Assembly: GCA_035690065.1 (NCBI GenBank)
Contig: DASSKW010000091.1
Coordinates: forward strand, 1-22,996
Origin: DASSKW01 sp035690065
Lineage (GTDB): Bacteria; Pseudomonadota; Gammaproteobacteria; Natronospirales; REEB76
Reading direction: 5' to 3'
DNA length: 22,996 nucleotides
Part shown: positions 1 to 8,318 of the stretch, one piece after another
Layout of the letters: each line of letters opens with the position of its first letter
Position numbering within the stretch: position 1 is the first letter of the stretch
Notes under the pieces: model-generated
Told to the model about the DNA's origin: nothing
What the model saw: only the letters and a program-made list of their open reading frames with translations
The model's database searches: none
Translations under genes and position numbers: made by a program

Positions 1-2
1 TG

Positions 3-1850
3 TTATCGGATATTACAAAAACAATACGCATACACCCCTCTTGGGTCGGTAAACGCTTTGGCTATATCCGCCAACTTTGTCATCTGTCCATACCACGGCA
101 TCGTCGCCAGACTGCTTTGTGGCAACAATCCGTTGCCGAGCGAGGAACGGCTGTCGTTTGCCATGCTGATAAGTATACGGTCGACAAGGCTGATCGGTTT
201 CTCGATGTACCGTACCGAATAGTTGTCTCCCAGTTTGCCGAGTTTGGCGGCGGCCTTGATGGCATCCTGCAGGTTGCCGAACTTGTCCACCAATCCGAGC
301 TTCTTGGCTTCCTGTCCACTCCAAACCCGACCCTGGGCGATGTCGTTGACGGCATCCACTTTCATATTGCGGTTGTGTGCGACTTTAGTGATGAAGGTCT
401 GGTAACCATGATCCACATCCAGTTGCACCAACTGCTTCATCTGCTCGGACATCGGGCGGGTCAGGTCGAACGCATCCGAAAGCGGTGTGGTGCCCACCCC
501 ATCAGTGTGAATACCGACTTTGGCGAGCGTCCCCTGGAATGTCGGGATCATGCCGAAGATCCCGATCGATCCTGTCAGTGTGGTGGGGCTCGCATAGATC
601 TCATCACCCGCCATCGATATCCAGTAACCACCGGAAGCCGCGACATCGCCCATCGAAATGATTACCGGTTTGCCAGCGTCTTTGGTCAATTCGATCTGAC
701 GCAGGATCAGATCGGAAGCGAACGAACTCCCGCCGGGGCTATCCACGCGCAACACCACTGCTTTGACGTTGTCGTCGTAACGCGCCTTGCGGATCAATTC
801 CGAAGTGGAATCGCCGCCAATGCTACCGGGCGGTTGGTCGCCATCCTGGATATCACCTTCAGCGACGATCACGCCGACTTCATTGGAACTAATATCCTTG
901 GTGCGCACGCTGTCGTCCATCGCTTGCACGTAATTGCGAAAATCGATCTGCCGGAAGCTGTGATTCGACTCGCCAACCTCTTTGATGACTGCAGCTTCCA
1001 TCTCGTCATTGTTGGCGACCTTGTCCACCAGCCCGGACTTGACTGCCAGTTCGGCGGTATCGCCCTTCACCTTGTCAAGATTGGTCGAGATACTGTTGAT
1101 GTAATCAGTCAGCGCAGCCGGCTTGAGTTTGCGAGCCTTGGTCACATCCGTCTGATAATTCTCCCAAAGTACCTTGAGTACGCCGCCCCAGTCCTCACGT
1201 GCATCAGCCGACATACCATTGAGCATGAACGGTTCCACTGCGGACTTGTATTTACCGACCCGGAAGATGTTCCACTCCACACCGAGTTTCTGAAGCGCAT
1301 CCTTGAAGTAAGGCTGATAGATACCAAAACCGCGCAGGAACACCTGACCCTGCGGATGGATGAATACGGTATCGGCCATCGATGCCAGATAATATTGTGC
1401 CTGGCTGTAGGAATCGCCGAGCGCGAATACCGGTTTGCCGCTCTGCTTGAAATCCTGGATGGCATGACCGATGTCCTGCAGATCCGCCATGCCGGCACTG
1501 TCCAGTCCATCCGTCTCCAGCACCAGCGCCTTGATGCGCTTGTCGGTCTTGGCCTGCTCGATGGCCGTTATCACGTCACGCAGACGTGTCTGCGGTCGTT
1601 GTTTCTGGCCCAGCAAGCGGTTCATGGCGCGTTGCACCGGATCACCGGAGAACTGCTCTACCAGCGCACCCTGCGGGTCCACCACCAATGCCGCCGAGGA
1701 AGGCACATTGATCTTGTGCGATGCGAACACCGCGACCAGGAAGATGATGAGCAGGATGGTGACTACCAGATTGATGGCGATGCGGCAGATGAAATCCCAT
1801 GCATGCCATGCGCCGCCGAAGATATGCACGATGAAGTTCTTGTCGCTCAT
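3..1850 (-). CDS. sppA: Signal peptide peptidase SppA, 67K (long) type
   Basis: This is a membrane-anchored serine protease of family S49 that degrades cleaved signal peptides in the inner membrane, with its active site on the periplasmic side. The protein is 615 residues, close to the roughly 618 of E. coli SppA, so it is the tandem-domain long form. A single hydrophobic segment at about residues 24-43 acts as the signal anchor. The N-terminal half carries GKYKSAVEPF, whose K202 matches the catalytic lysine. The C-terminal half carries SPGGSS and ASGGYW, whose S406 matches the catalytic serine. The split Lys/Ser dyad is therefore intact. The ATG has AGGA about 7 bases upstream. The stop codon TAA is at the very edge of the window but inside it. 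It is last of three genes, 56 bases after the decarboxylase stop. The C-terminal tail contains two cysteines (CFC) of no known role. Identification is firm. Confidence 0.95.
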   Translation of the reverse strand: MSDKNFIVHIFGGAWHAWDFICRIAINLVVTILLIIFLVAVFASHKINVPSSAALVVDPQGALVEQFSGDPVQRAMNRLLGQKQRPQTRLRDVITAIEQAKTDKRIKALVLETDGLDSAGMADLQDIGHAIQDFKQSGKPVFALGDSYSQAQYYLASMADTVFIHPQGQVFLRGFGIYQPYFKDALQKLGVEWNIFRVGKYKSAVEPFMLNGMSADAREDWGGVLKVLWENYQTDVTKARKLKPAALTDYINSISTNLDKVKGDTAELAVKSGLVDKVANNDEMEAAVIKEVGESNHSFRQIDFRNYVQAMDDSVRTKDISSNEVGVIVAEGDIQDGDQPPGSIGGDSTSELIRKARYDDNVKAVVLRVDSPGGSSFASDLILRQIELTKDAGKPVIISMGDVAASGGYWISMAGDEIYASPTTLTGSIGIFGMIPTFQGTLAKVGIHTDGVGTTPLSDAFDLTRPMSEQMKQLVQLDVDHGYQTFITKVAHNRNMKVDAVNDIAQGRVWSGQEAKKLGLVDKFGNLQDAIKAAAKLGKLGDNYSVRYIEKPISLVDRILISMANDSRSSLGNGLLPQSSLATMPWYGQMTKLADIAKAFTDPRGVYAYCFCNIR

Positions 1851-1906
1851 GAGGGTTCCTGTCGGTTATTCGTCGAGATGGATGGCATGTGTCTGCAGAC
1901 TTTGCA

Positions 1907-3262
1907 TTATGCGCCTGTCGCCGTATCCGCTGCAGCGTCCAGGCGCTTCAATATCTCCGGCAACCATGCCGCGTGCTCCGGTTTCATCAGGCAGGAACGC
2001 AGCGCAGTCACTGTCCCGGCATCGCTCGCGAGCCCCGGCCACCACGCGGAAGCCAGCGCATCCGGTACCCGCAGCAGGGCCAGATGCAGATGCTGCGCAG
2101 CGGCGGCATCGAAGGTCGCCTGGGACCGCTTACTGGCGGCGCTACGGTTCGCTGCTGCCTGAGTCCAGACCACGATATCCAACTCAGGTTCCATCCCCGC
2201 CAGATAACGTGGATCGGCTTGCAGATGCTCATGTAGTGCCAACGCTGCGTGCCGTGATGCGGTGAGGGCTTGCGCGAATTCTCCGCCCCGCTCCATCGGC
2301 AACAATCGTTGTGTAGCCCACAATGCGACTGCGCTGGCGCCCGCACGCGAACACTCAAGGCTGATCTCGCCCAGGTGCAGCGCATCGGAGGTGAAATAGG
2401 TGTAGGGCGAATCATGCTTGTAGAAACGCCCGACGGCTGGATCGCGGAACAATACGCAACCACAACCGTACGGTTGCAGTCCATGTTTGTGGGGATCCAC
2501 CACGATGGAATCAGCCTCACCGGTCCGATCATAGGCGGCACGGGCTGATGCCGGCAGATCTTCGACCAACGTGTAGTAACCACCATAAGCGGCATCCACA
2601 TGCACGCGGAAGCCGTAACGCTCACGCAACGTGAGTATCTCGTGCAAGGGATCGACCGTACCGAGTCCGGTGTTGCCGAGTGTCGCGACTACCGTCGCGA
2701 CCTTCTCGCGCCTGAGCAACTCCTCCAGCGCATTCATGTCCATGCGCCCTGCGCTATCCACACCGACCGCGGCAAACGGCATCTGCAACACTTCGCACAT
2801 GCGGCCGTGGGTGTAATGTGCCTGCGAAGATGCGGCCACCAGACCATCGGGGGCGGCATGTCTCGCCACCCACAGAGCTTCGAGATTGGCGATGGTGCCG
2901 CTGGCACACAGGTGTCCGAGATGGGCGTCGTAGCCGAACATGCGCGCGATACTCGCGACCGCTTCGCGTTCCATGGCGGAACTTGCACGTCCGCCGTCGA
3001 GTGCGTGATTGTTGGGATTGATCCAGAGTGCCAGCGTATAGGCCAGCCGTGCGACTGGATGTGGCGGTTTCAGCATTTGCCCTGCATACAACGGATGCGG
3101 ATAGGGGTAGTTATCCTGCAGACGCTGTGCAGTTCCCAATAATACTTCGCGCAGCCGATCGAGATCGATTTGCGGCTCGAAGGCTGGCGACTCAGCAAAG
3201 CCCTTGTCCAGTTCGGTGAGGGCCTGTTCGACAAGTTGCAGACTGTCGCGTTCAAACATCAT
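1907..3262 (-). CDS. PLP-dependent group II amino acid decarboxylase
   Basis: This 451-residue protein belongs to the fold-type I, group II pyridoxal-phosphate decarboxylases (glutamate, tyrosine, aspartate, DABA and aromatic amino acid decarboxylases). HVDAAYGG supplies the aspartate (D223) that contacts the pyridine nitrogen. DPHKHGLQPYG supplies K259, which forms the Schiff base with PLP. A histidine in QAHYTHGR (H149) fits the ring-stacking position. All key residues are present, so the enzyme should be active. The DPHK-x-GL-x-P pattern recalls archaeal tyrosine/aspartate decarboxylase MfnA more than GadB, but substrate cannot be read from sequence. There is no signal peptide, so it is cytoplasmic. 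Two ATG codons are adjacent at the start and the first is used here. It follows the TPR gene by 12 bases and precedes sppA, so co-transcription is likely. The family call is secure; the substrate is unknown. Confidence 0.88.
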   Translation of the reverse strand: MMFERDSLQLVEQALTELDKGFAESPAFEPQIDLDRLREVLLGTAQRLQDNYPYPHPLYAGQMLKPPHPVARLAYTLALWINPNNHALDGGRASSAMEREAVASIARMFGYDAHLGHLCASGTIANLEALWVARHAAPDGLVAASSQAHYTHGRMCEVLQMPFAAVGVDSAGRMDMNALEELLRREKVATVVATLGNTGLGTVDPLHEILTLRERYGFRVHVDAAYGGYYTLVEDLPASARAAYDRTGEADSIVVDPHKHGLQPYGCGCVLFRDPAVGRFYKHDSPYTYFTSDALHLGEISLECSRAGASAVALWATQRLLPMERGGEFAQALTASRHAALALHEHLQADPRYLAGMEPELDIVVWTQAAANRSAASKRSQATFDAAAAQHLHLALLRVPDALASAWWPGLASDAGTVTALRSCLMKPEHAAWLPEILKRLDAAADTATGA

Positions 3263-3274
3263 GCATCGACTTCA

Positions 3275-5146
3275 TTATTGTGGCGCAGCACCGTTCGCGC
3301 CTTGCTTATCCGGAGTGAGCAGCAATTGCTGGATATCGTGACGCAGCACCGCCTGGCGCGCGGGGTCGCGTGTCGCATTCAGCAAACCTTTATATAACCG
3401 TCGCGCATCTTCGATAAGACCCGCCTTGGCCAGCATCCTGGCCGCCTGATAACGTGAGGTCTGCGCCCACTGGTCCATGGAATAGGGGTTTGTGAGGGTG
3501 GCAGAACGCAGATACAGTTCCGCCGCCTTGCTGTAATCACCCAGCGCCTTGTAGGAATCTGCGGTCCAATACAGCAATTGCCGCCGCTGTTCGTCCTGCA
3601 GGCTGCCATTGAGGATGGCTTCGAAGAACGGAATCGCATCCTTGTCGCGGCCGATGGTCTGCAGATCGAACAGGATCGGCAGTACATCGCCGGGATCGAA
3701 GCCTGCACCACTCTTGAATAACGTGCTCAGCGCCTGGATACCGGCATCCGGCTTGCCGCCCAGCACGAACACCCGGGCGCGTTGCAACTGCCATGCCGCC
3801 GGATCGGTATCGGGCGGCGGCGTATCCAATCCCTGCATCAAGCGTGATGCGAGCGGGATATCCGGGATGTCGAGCACATCGCTGACCAATATGTAACGCA
3901 CGTCTGCCGGCACGGATTCAGGTGTCCTGAAACGACTGGAATCGAGATACAGATGCCGCAATACATCGGCACCATCGCGTTGTTTCTGGATCAGAGTCGC
4001 GAATTGCCAGTGTGCCACATCACGCTGATGTGGCTCGACAGCATTGAATGCCACCACACTGAACAAGGCGCAGGCACTGACCGGATCGGAATCGAATTTA
4101 TTGGAAGCGGCCAGGAACCAGCCTTGATCGTCGCCGACCACCAACTGCAGTTGATTGCCGAGATCCTCGCCGTAACTCAGATAAGCATCCCACAGCATGT
4201 CTGGCGTGAGCGTGAACAGGTCGTCCTGGTCCAGCAAACCTGGTTGCAGCCCCAATCCATTCTGCAACGCCCTGATGCGCGCCAACGGATTCTTGAGGTC
4301 ATCCGCCGCTTCGGCAGCGACGGCCCAGGCCTGGATACGTTTGTCTGTCGGCGCCTTGTCGCTGGTACCTATGGCGACTGCTTGCGCGAGCGCATCGCCC
4401 GGATCAACGCTGCCGGCACGCAATCCTGCCAGCAGACGCAACATATCGGCAGTATCACCTTTACTGTCCTTGAGTACGTCGAGCGCGGACTGCGGCTGTT
4501 GCGCACGCAGAAACAGGCGCGCTTCCAGCAACGGCCAATCGCCCGTGTCTTTCGGATAATCCAGCCGGTAGCGGATCACTGCACTTTGCGCATCGTCCAG
4601 ATCCTTGTCCACCAGATAACTGCGGATCACGAGTTGCCGCAGCTTGCTGAGCGTGGCGTCATCCGGGGGCGTATCGCCTGACCAGATCAAGGGTCTCAGG
4701 ATGGCACGTGCCTGCTCCGCCTTGCCGAGATGCAACCAGGCATCCGCTGCCTGCATCCGTTCCCAGTCGCGAAAATCGTTGCTCAAATCCGGTGGCAGTT
4801 GCGCGATACGTGCGATTACCTGCTGCCATTGTCTGGTGGATTGATAGATATAGATGCGTTCACGCTCCCAACTCATCCAGCCAACTGGATCGCCAGTGAA
4901 GTCGGGCTGATGTTTCGCGATCAGTTGCGAAGCGAGTCCGGTGGCTCCGGCACTGGCGAGCGTGGAAACTTCAGCGAGTGTGAGCGCATATCCCTGCAGT
5001 GGCTTGGCGGATGCAGGCTGCACTTTCGCAGCTGTCACCCGGGTATTTGCCGCCGGCACTTTGACGGCCGCAGCCATCACGCCACTGGCATACGCCAGCG
5101 CGGCAGCAAGGATGACAGCGCAAAATGATACGCGAAGATGAGACAT
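3275..5146 (-). CDS. Exported TPR-like helical repeat protein
   Basis: The product is 623 residues and not a characterised protein I recognise. It begins MSHLRVSFCAVILAAALAYA, a charged N-region and hydrophobic core, followed by an A-x-A-like site near residues 24-27. This is a Sec signal peptide. The rest is alanine/leucine/glutamine-rich helical sequence with TPR-like spacing, for example around 'AEQARAILRPL', 'DYSKAAELYLRSA' and 'AGLIEDARRLYKGLL'. It is probably a periplasmic scaffold or binding protein. The reading frame stays open to 5170, but I chose the ATG at 5146. It has GGGA about 7 bases upstream and gives the signal peptide directly, and the longer start would lie in the T-tract of a terminator. 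It is the first gene of the operon with the decarboxylase (12-base gap) and sppA. The function of the set is unknown. Confidence 0.8.
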   Translation of the reverse strand: MSHLRVSFCAVILAAALAYASGVMAAAVKVPAANTRVTAAKVQPASAKPLQGYALTLAEVSTLASAGATGLASQLIAKHQPDFTGDPVGWMSWERERIYIYQSTRQWQQVIARIAQLPPDLSNDFRDWERMQAADAWLHLGKAEQARAILRPLIWSGDTPPDDATLSKLRQLVIRSYLVDKDLDDAQSAVIRYRLDYPKDTGDWPLLEARLFLRAQQPQSALDVLKDSKGDTADMLRLLAGLRAGSVDPGDALAQAVAIGTSDKAPTDKRIQAWAVAAEAADDLKNPLARIRALQNGLGLQPGLLDQDDLFTLTPDMLWDAYLSYGEDLGNQLQLVVGDDQGWFLAASNKFDSDPVSACALFSVVAFNAVEPHQRDVAHWQFATLIQKQRDGADVLRHLYLDSSRFRTPESVPADVRYILVSDVLDIPDIPLASRLMQGLDTPPPDTDPAAWQLQRARVFVLGGKPDAGIQALSTLFKSGAGFDPGDVLPILFDLQTIGRDKDAIPFFEAILNGSLQDEQRRQLLYWTADSYKALGDYSKAAELYLRSATLTNPYSMDQWAQTSRYQAARMLAKAGLIEDARRLYKGLLNATRDPARQAVLRHDIQQLLLTPDKQGANGAAPQ

Positions 5147-5163
5147 CAGATTCCCAGGGCCGG

Positions 5164-5193
5164 AAAACAAAAACGGGTGCCAGCGGCACCCGT
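5164..5193 (-). terminator. Intrinsic terminator of the rpsP-rimM-trmD-rplS operon
   Basis: A perfect 9-bp stem (ACGGGTGCC / GGCACCCGT, 5173-5193) with a 3-base loop is followed on the minus strand by TTTTGTTTT (5164-5172). It works leftward, about 245 bases after the rplS stop. The stretch between it and rplS (5194-5438) holds no convincing gene. Confidence 0.85.
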
Positions 5194-5194
5194 C

Positions 5195-5200
5195 ATTGTA
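5195..5200 (-). promoter_or_regulatory. Candidate extended -10 promoter of the TPR-decarboxylase-sppA operon
   Basis: On the minus strand TGATACAAT matches the extended -10 form TGnTATAAT with one mismatch. No good -35 is visible. The predicted start (about 5188) falls inside the first arm of the terminator hairpin at 5173-5193, leaving a leader of about 42 bases before the ATG at 5146. This is inference from motif and spacing only. Confidence 0.4.
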
Positions 5201-5438
5201 TCAACAGTATTCGCATCAGCCTGTGGGTTTCCAAAAACCGTCGCGACCGCTCTCGGACTTCCGTGTCCTTCGCAGCACAAGGTCATCCTGACCGGAAGCG
5301 AAGCCAGACTAACTATAAACAAGACCGCTACCACGCGAGCGATGTACAGGGACGTACAAGCGCTGCGGAAGGCGGGATGCCGTAAGCGGCCATTCCGGAC
5401 TGGCACGCAACAAAATCATGCCATGCGCAGCTGATTTT

Positions 5439-5780
5439 TCAGACTTTCTCGCGGATACGTGCGGCTTTGCCGGACAGATCACGCAGGTAATACAGTTTGG
5501 CACGACGCACGTCGCCCTTGCGCTTCACTTCGATACCGCCGATGGCCGGGCTGTGGCTCTGGAAGGTACGTTCCACGCCTTCGCCATGCGACACCTTGCG
5601 CACGGTGAACGAGGAATTCAGGCCACGATTGCTCTTGGCGATGACCAGGCCCTCGAAGGCCTGCAGACGCTCACGTTCGCCGTCCTTCACTTTCACTTGC
5701 ACGACGACGGTATCGCCCGGCGCGAAGGCGGGGATCTCTTTCATCTGCTCTTTGTCGATCTGTTCGATGATCTTGTTCAT
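5439..5780 (-). CDS. rplS: 50S ribosomal protein L19 (bL19)
   Basis: This 113-residue protein is bL19, which sits at the interface of the 30S and 50S subunits. Length and sequence are typical: an N-terminal MNKIIEQIDKEQMKEIPAF, then PGDTVVVQVKVKDG, RLQAFEGLVIAKSNRGLNSSFTVRK-type core (about residues 40-62), the GVERTFQSHSP segment, and a basic C-terminal end VRRAKLYYLRDLSGKAARI. It is the last gene of the four-gene rpsP operon, starting 15 bases after the trmD stop, and is followed by the intrinsic terminator at 5164-5193. Nothing unusual is seen. Confidence 0.98.
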   Translation of the reverse strand: MNKIIEQIDKEQMKEIPAFAPGDTVVVQVKVKDGERERLQAFEGLVIAKSNRGLNSSFTVRKVSHGEGVERTFQSHSPAIGGIEVKRKGDVRRAKLYYLRDLSGKAARIREKV

Positions 5781-5795
5781 GACCGTTTACCTTGT

Positions 5796-6542
5796 TTACG
5801 AATCCTGTTTATTCTCGCGAATGAACTCGTCAAGAAGTGACTTGTCTTCCGCACTCAATTCCAACATCTCCAGCAGGTCCGGGCGCCTTGACCAGGTCCT
5901 TCCCAGTGCCTGCTTGTGGCGCCAGCGACGAATCGCTGCATGGTCGCCACTTAAAAGTATTTCCGGCACACGCCTGTCATCAAGTGTTTCCGGACGCGTG
6001 TAATGCGGATAATCCAGCAGGCCGTTCACGAATGAATCTTCGACCGCTGAATCCGCATCGTTGAGCGCGCCGGGTATCAGCCGAGCCAACGCATCTATCA
6101 AAACCAGGGCCGGCAGTTCGCCGCCGGAGAGCACGTAATCGCCGATGGAGAGTTCCTCATCCACTTCGGTTTCGATGACGCGCTCATCCACACCTTCATA
6201 ACGTCCCGCCAACAGTATCAGCGCACCACAATCCTGGAGCCGCTGTACTCCCTGCTGATCGAGGCGCCGGCCTTGCGGACTCAGGTAGATCACCCGGGTC
6301 GGCCCGCCCGCCGCTTCCCGCGCTGCAGCGATAGCTGCGCGCAAGGGCTCAAGCTTCATCACCATCCCGGGACCGCCGCCAAACGGGCGATCATCCACGG
6401 TACGGTGCCTGTCGCTGGTGTAGTCCCGCGGGTTCCAGCTCTTTACATCGAGCAGTCCGCGTTTTACTGCTCGCCCCGTCACACCGAAGCCGAGCAATGT
6501 ATCCAGCATCTCCGGAAAGAGCGTCACCACGTCGATGCGCAT
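5796..6542 (-). CDS. trmD: tRNA (guanine-37-N1)-methyltransferase
   Basis: TrmD transfers a methyl group from S-adenosylmethionine to N1 of G37, next to the anticodon, and so prevents +1 frameshifting. The protein is 248 residues (E. coli about 255). It begins MRIDVVTLFPEML, the standard family start. SPQGRRLDQQ and GRYEGVDERV followed by SIGDYVLSGGE make up the trefoil-knot SAM site. The frame is open upstream to 6572, but the ATG at 6542 gives the family N-terminus. It is preceded by a near-perfect Shine-Dalgarno that overlaps the rimM stop (TGAGGAGGAGCGTCATG). The gene lies 11 bases after rimM, so translation is probably coupled. Confidence 0.97.
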   Translation of the reverse strand: MRIDVVTLFPEMLDTLLGFGVTGRAVKRGLLDVKSWNPRDYTSDRHRTVDDRPFGGGPGMVMKLEPLRAAIAAAREAAGGPTRVIYLSPQGRRLDQQGVQRLQDCGALILLAGRYEGVDERVIETEVDEELSIGDYVLSGGELPALVLIDALARLIPGALNDADSAVEDSFVNGLLDYPHYTRPETLDDRRVPEILLSGDHAAIRRWRHKQALGRTWSRRPDLLEMLELSAEDKSLLDEFIRENKQDS

Positions 6543-6546
6543 GACG

Positions 6547-6554
6547 CTCCTCCT
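6547..6554 (-). promoter_or_regulatory. trmD ribosome binding site overlapping the rimM stop
   Basis: On the minus strand AGGAGGAG begins within the rimM TGA codon and ends 4 bases before the trmD ATG at 6542. This decides the trmD start and implies that ribosomes terminating on rimM can reload on trmD. Confidence 0.7.
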
Positions 6555-7066
6555 CAGAAATCCGCGTCCCAATCCACCTGGATCAGGCCTGCATCCATAT
6601 CCACGTCGCGTACTACCTGATCGCGGATGAAGGGGATCAGCCGTTGGCGCTCACCCTTCACGACCAGCACATCGTTGGCGCCGGTCTCCATCATCCCTTC
6701 GACCTCACCGAGCGAACGGCCATCGATGAGCTGGACTTCCATGCCGATCAGATCGTCCCAGTAATACTCACCGGGTTTGACCGGTGGTAACTGATCGCGA
6801 CGTACCGCGATCTCTGCGCCGACCAGCATCACCGCCCGATCGCGGTCCGTGATGTCTTTCAGTCGCGCGATGATCGTCTTGCCCTGGGGGCGGCCTTCCG
6901 CCACTTCCCAATCGCGCCACTCGCCGTCCAGTTTCAGTTGCCAGGACGGGTAATTGACGATGTCTTCGCGGGGATCGGTCCAGGACAATAACTTGACCCA
7001 ACCTTTGACCCCGAACAAGGCCGTCACTTTACCGACCACGACCCGTCTGGACTGCCTGTCAGTCAT
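6554..7066 (-). CDS. rimM: 16S rRNA processing/ribosome maturation factor RimM
   Basis: RimM binds ribosomal protein S19 and assists maturation of the 30S head. The 170-residue protein has the usual two beta-barrel domains. The N-terminal RimM domain starts VVVGKVTALFGVKGWVKL and covers about residues 9-90. The C-terminal PRC-barrel begins around GEYYWDDLIGMEV (about residue 98), followed by GEVEGMMETGANDVLVV, and ends with the family-type LIPFIRDQVVRDVD and IQVDWDADF. It lies 19 bases after rpsP and 11 before trmD in the conserved order. Length and motifs are ordinary. Confidence 0.97.
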   Translation of the reverse strand: MTDRQSRRVVVGKVTALFGVKGWVKLLSWTDPREDIVNYPSWQLKLDGEWRDWEVAEGRPQGKTIIARLKDITDRDRAVMLVGAEIAVRRDQLPPVKPGEYYWDDLIGMEVQLIDGRSLGEVEGMMETGANDVLVVKGERQRLIPFIRDQVVRDVDMDAGLIQVDWDADF

Positions 7067-7085
7067 GGCGCTTAGGGCGCCGGAT

Positions 7086-7334
7086 TCAGACGGCGACCTT
7101 GTGTTCCTTGATCAGGTAGGAGACACGGTCGGAAGGCTGCGCGCCCTTGGAAATCCAGTGCTTGATGCGCTCTGCATCCACGCGCAGGGTCTCTTCGTGA
7201 TCTACCGCGAGCGGATTGTAAAAGCCGATGCGCTCGATATAGCGGCCATCGCGGGACGAACGGCTGTCCGTCACGACTACGTGATAAAAGGGGCGTTTCT
7301 TGGCACCGCCGCGCGAAAGACGAATGGTCACCAT
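7086..7334 (-). CDS. rpsP: 30S ribosomal protein S16 (bS16)
   Basis: This 82-residue protein is bS16, needed for 30S assembly. MVTIRLSRGGAKKRPFYHVV is the canonical N-terminus, and RDGRYIERIGFYNPLA and RIKHWISKGAQPSDRV follow in order. An upstream in-frame extension to 7598 runs through the promoter and into uppP, so it is not real. The ATG at 7334 matches every S16. It is the first gene of the operon rpsP-rimM-trmD-rplS, with a promoter about 70 bases upstream. In E. coli ffh directly precedes rpsP; here uppP intervenes. Confidence 0.98.
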   Translation of the reverse strand: MVTIRLSRGGAKKRPFYHVVVTDSRSSRDGRYIERIGFYNPLAVDHEETLRVDAERIKHWISKGAQPSDRVSYLIKEHKVAV

Positions 7335-7401
7335 GGGGTTCGAGGTCCTCTGAATGCGAATCCGGGCCTGCCCTGCAAGGGCCGGCTCATGTAAACCGGG
7401 C

Positions 7402-7429
7402 ATTTTACGGTATTTCTGGCAAAAGTGAA
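7402..7429 (-). promoter_or_regulatory. Candidate sigma-70 promoter of the rpsP operon
   Basis: On the minus strand a -35 TTCACT (7424-7429) and a -10 TAAAAT (7402-7407) are separated by 16 bases. A GC-rich discriminator (GCCCGG) follows, as is usual for growth-rate and ppGpp-controlled ribosomal promoters. The leader would be about 60 bases. The rest of the 7335-7495 gap shows no clear terminator for uppP. Confidence 0.6.
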
Positions 7430-7495
7430 GGGGCAAGAAGGACTTGCAGTGAATTAAGGGCCCTGACCTGGGCTTGTCGGAGACCTGCAGCGGCT

Positions 7496-8290
7496 TCAGG
7501 CGCCGGTCGGGAGCAGCAGCAGCAAGGCCACCCCCAGCAGGATGCGGTAGACGGCGAACGGCGTGAAGCGGTGGCTGCGGATATAGCCCAACAGCCATTT
7601 CACGGCGATGAATGCCACGATCAGGGACACTACAAAGCCGACCACCAGTGCCAGCCAGTCCTCATGGGCTGCCCCTCCGCCCTGGAGGGCTTTCAACAGT
7701 TCATAACCGGTCGCGGCATACATGGTCGGGATGCCGACCAGAAAGGCGAATTCGGTCGCCGCCGAGCGGTTGCTGGTCCCGAACAGCATGGCCGCGAAAA
7801 TCGTGGCCGCCGAGCGTGAGGTGCCGGGGAAGATGCCGGCCACCATCTGTGCGATACCGACCAGGATCGCGACCCGCCACGTCACCTCGGTGCGGTCCGG
7901 TTGCCGTGCCGCGAACTGCTCGGCCGCGATCATCCAGATCCCGCCGATGATCAGCGCCCATGCGATCGGGGTCACCGTCTCCGGCAGTTTGAAACCATGC
8001 TTCACTGCGATAAACCCGATCACCGCGGTGATCAGGAACGCGACGATCAGTTTCAACAGATAATCGCGATTGGCCGGCTCGCGCCACCGGGTCAGCAATG
8101 CCCAGATGCGTCTCCAGTAAACCAGGGTAATCGCCAGAATCGCGCCCGCCTGGATGCCCACGTTGAACAGATCCGAGCGCGCGCCCAACCAGTGCTCGGC
8201 GATCAGCAGATGCCCGGTGCTCGATACCGGCAGGAATTCGGTGATGCCCTCGATGATGCCGAGGACGATGACGCGGATCAGATCATGCAT
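7496..8290 (-). CDS. uppP: Undecaprenyl-diphosphatase UppP (BacA)
   Basis: UppP removes a phosphate from undecaprenyl pyrophosphate, recycling the lipid carrier for peptidoglycan and O-antigen synthesis, and confers bacitracin tolerance. The 264-residue polytopic protein has both signature blocks. EGITEFLPVSSTGH (residues 14-27) includes E14, E18 and H27. FPGTSRSAATI (154-164) includes S158 and R159, the phosphate-binding arginine region. About seven or eight hydrophobic segments follow the BacA pattern. The start has two nearby ATG codons and the upstream one gives the standard MHDLIRVIVLGIIEG start. It lies between ffh (103-base gap) and rpsP (161-base gap). No clear terminator follows it, so read-through into rpsP is possible. 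Confidence 0.97.
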   Translation of the reverse strand: MHDLIRVIVLGIIEGITEFLPVSSTGHLLIAEHWLGARSDLFNVGIQAGAILAITLVYWRRIWALLTRWREPANRDYLLKLIVAFLITAVIGFIAVKHGFKLPETVTPIAWALIIGGIWMIAAEQFAARQPDRTEVTWRVAILVGIAQMVAGIFPGTSRSAATIFAAMLFGTSNRSAATEFAFLVGIPTMYAATGYELLKALQGGGAAHEDWLALVVGFVVSLIVAFIAVKWLLGYIRSHRFTPFAVYRILLGVALLLLLPTGA

Positions 8291-8318
8291 GGACGCAGAC
8301 TCCAGCCGGAAATTCGTG

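Noticed and set aside
117..2162. A long open frame of 681 codons on the plus strand, antisense to sppA and the end of the decarboxylase
   Set aside because: Its product is rich in H, R, Q and C with no domain, whereas the minus-strand genes have complete catalytic motifs. It is a codon-bias shadow.
5146..5406. An 86-codon GTG-started frame on the minus strand between rplS and the TPR gene, with a hydrophobic stretch and a stop overlapping the TPR start
   Set aside because: It runs through the terminator hairpin and T-tract, has no recognisable homology and no clear ribosome site. A coincidental frame is more likely.
7335..7598. N-terminal extension of S16 by an in-frame upstream ATG
   Set aside because: The extension contains the promoter and overlaps uppP. 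S16 proteins start at the MVTIRLSR methionine.
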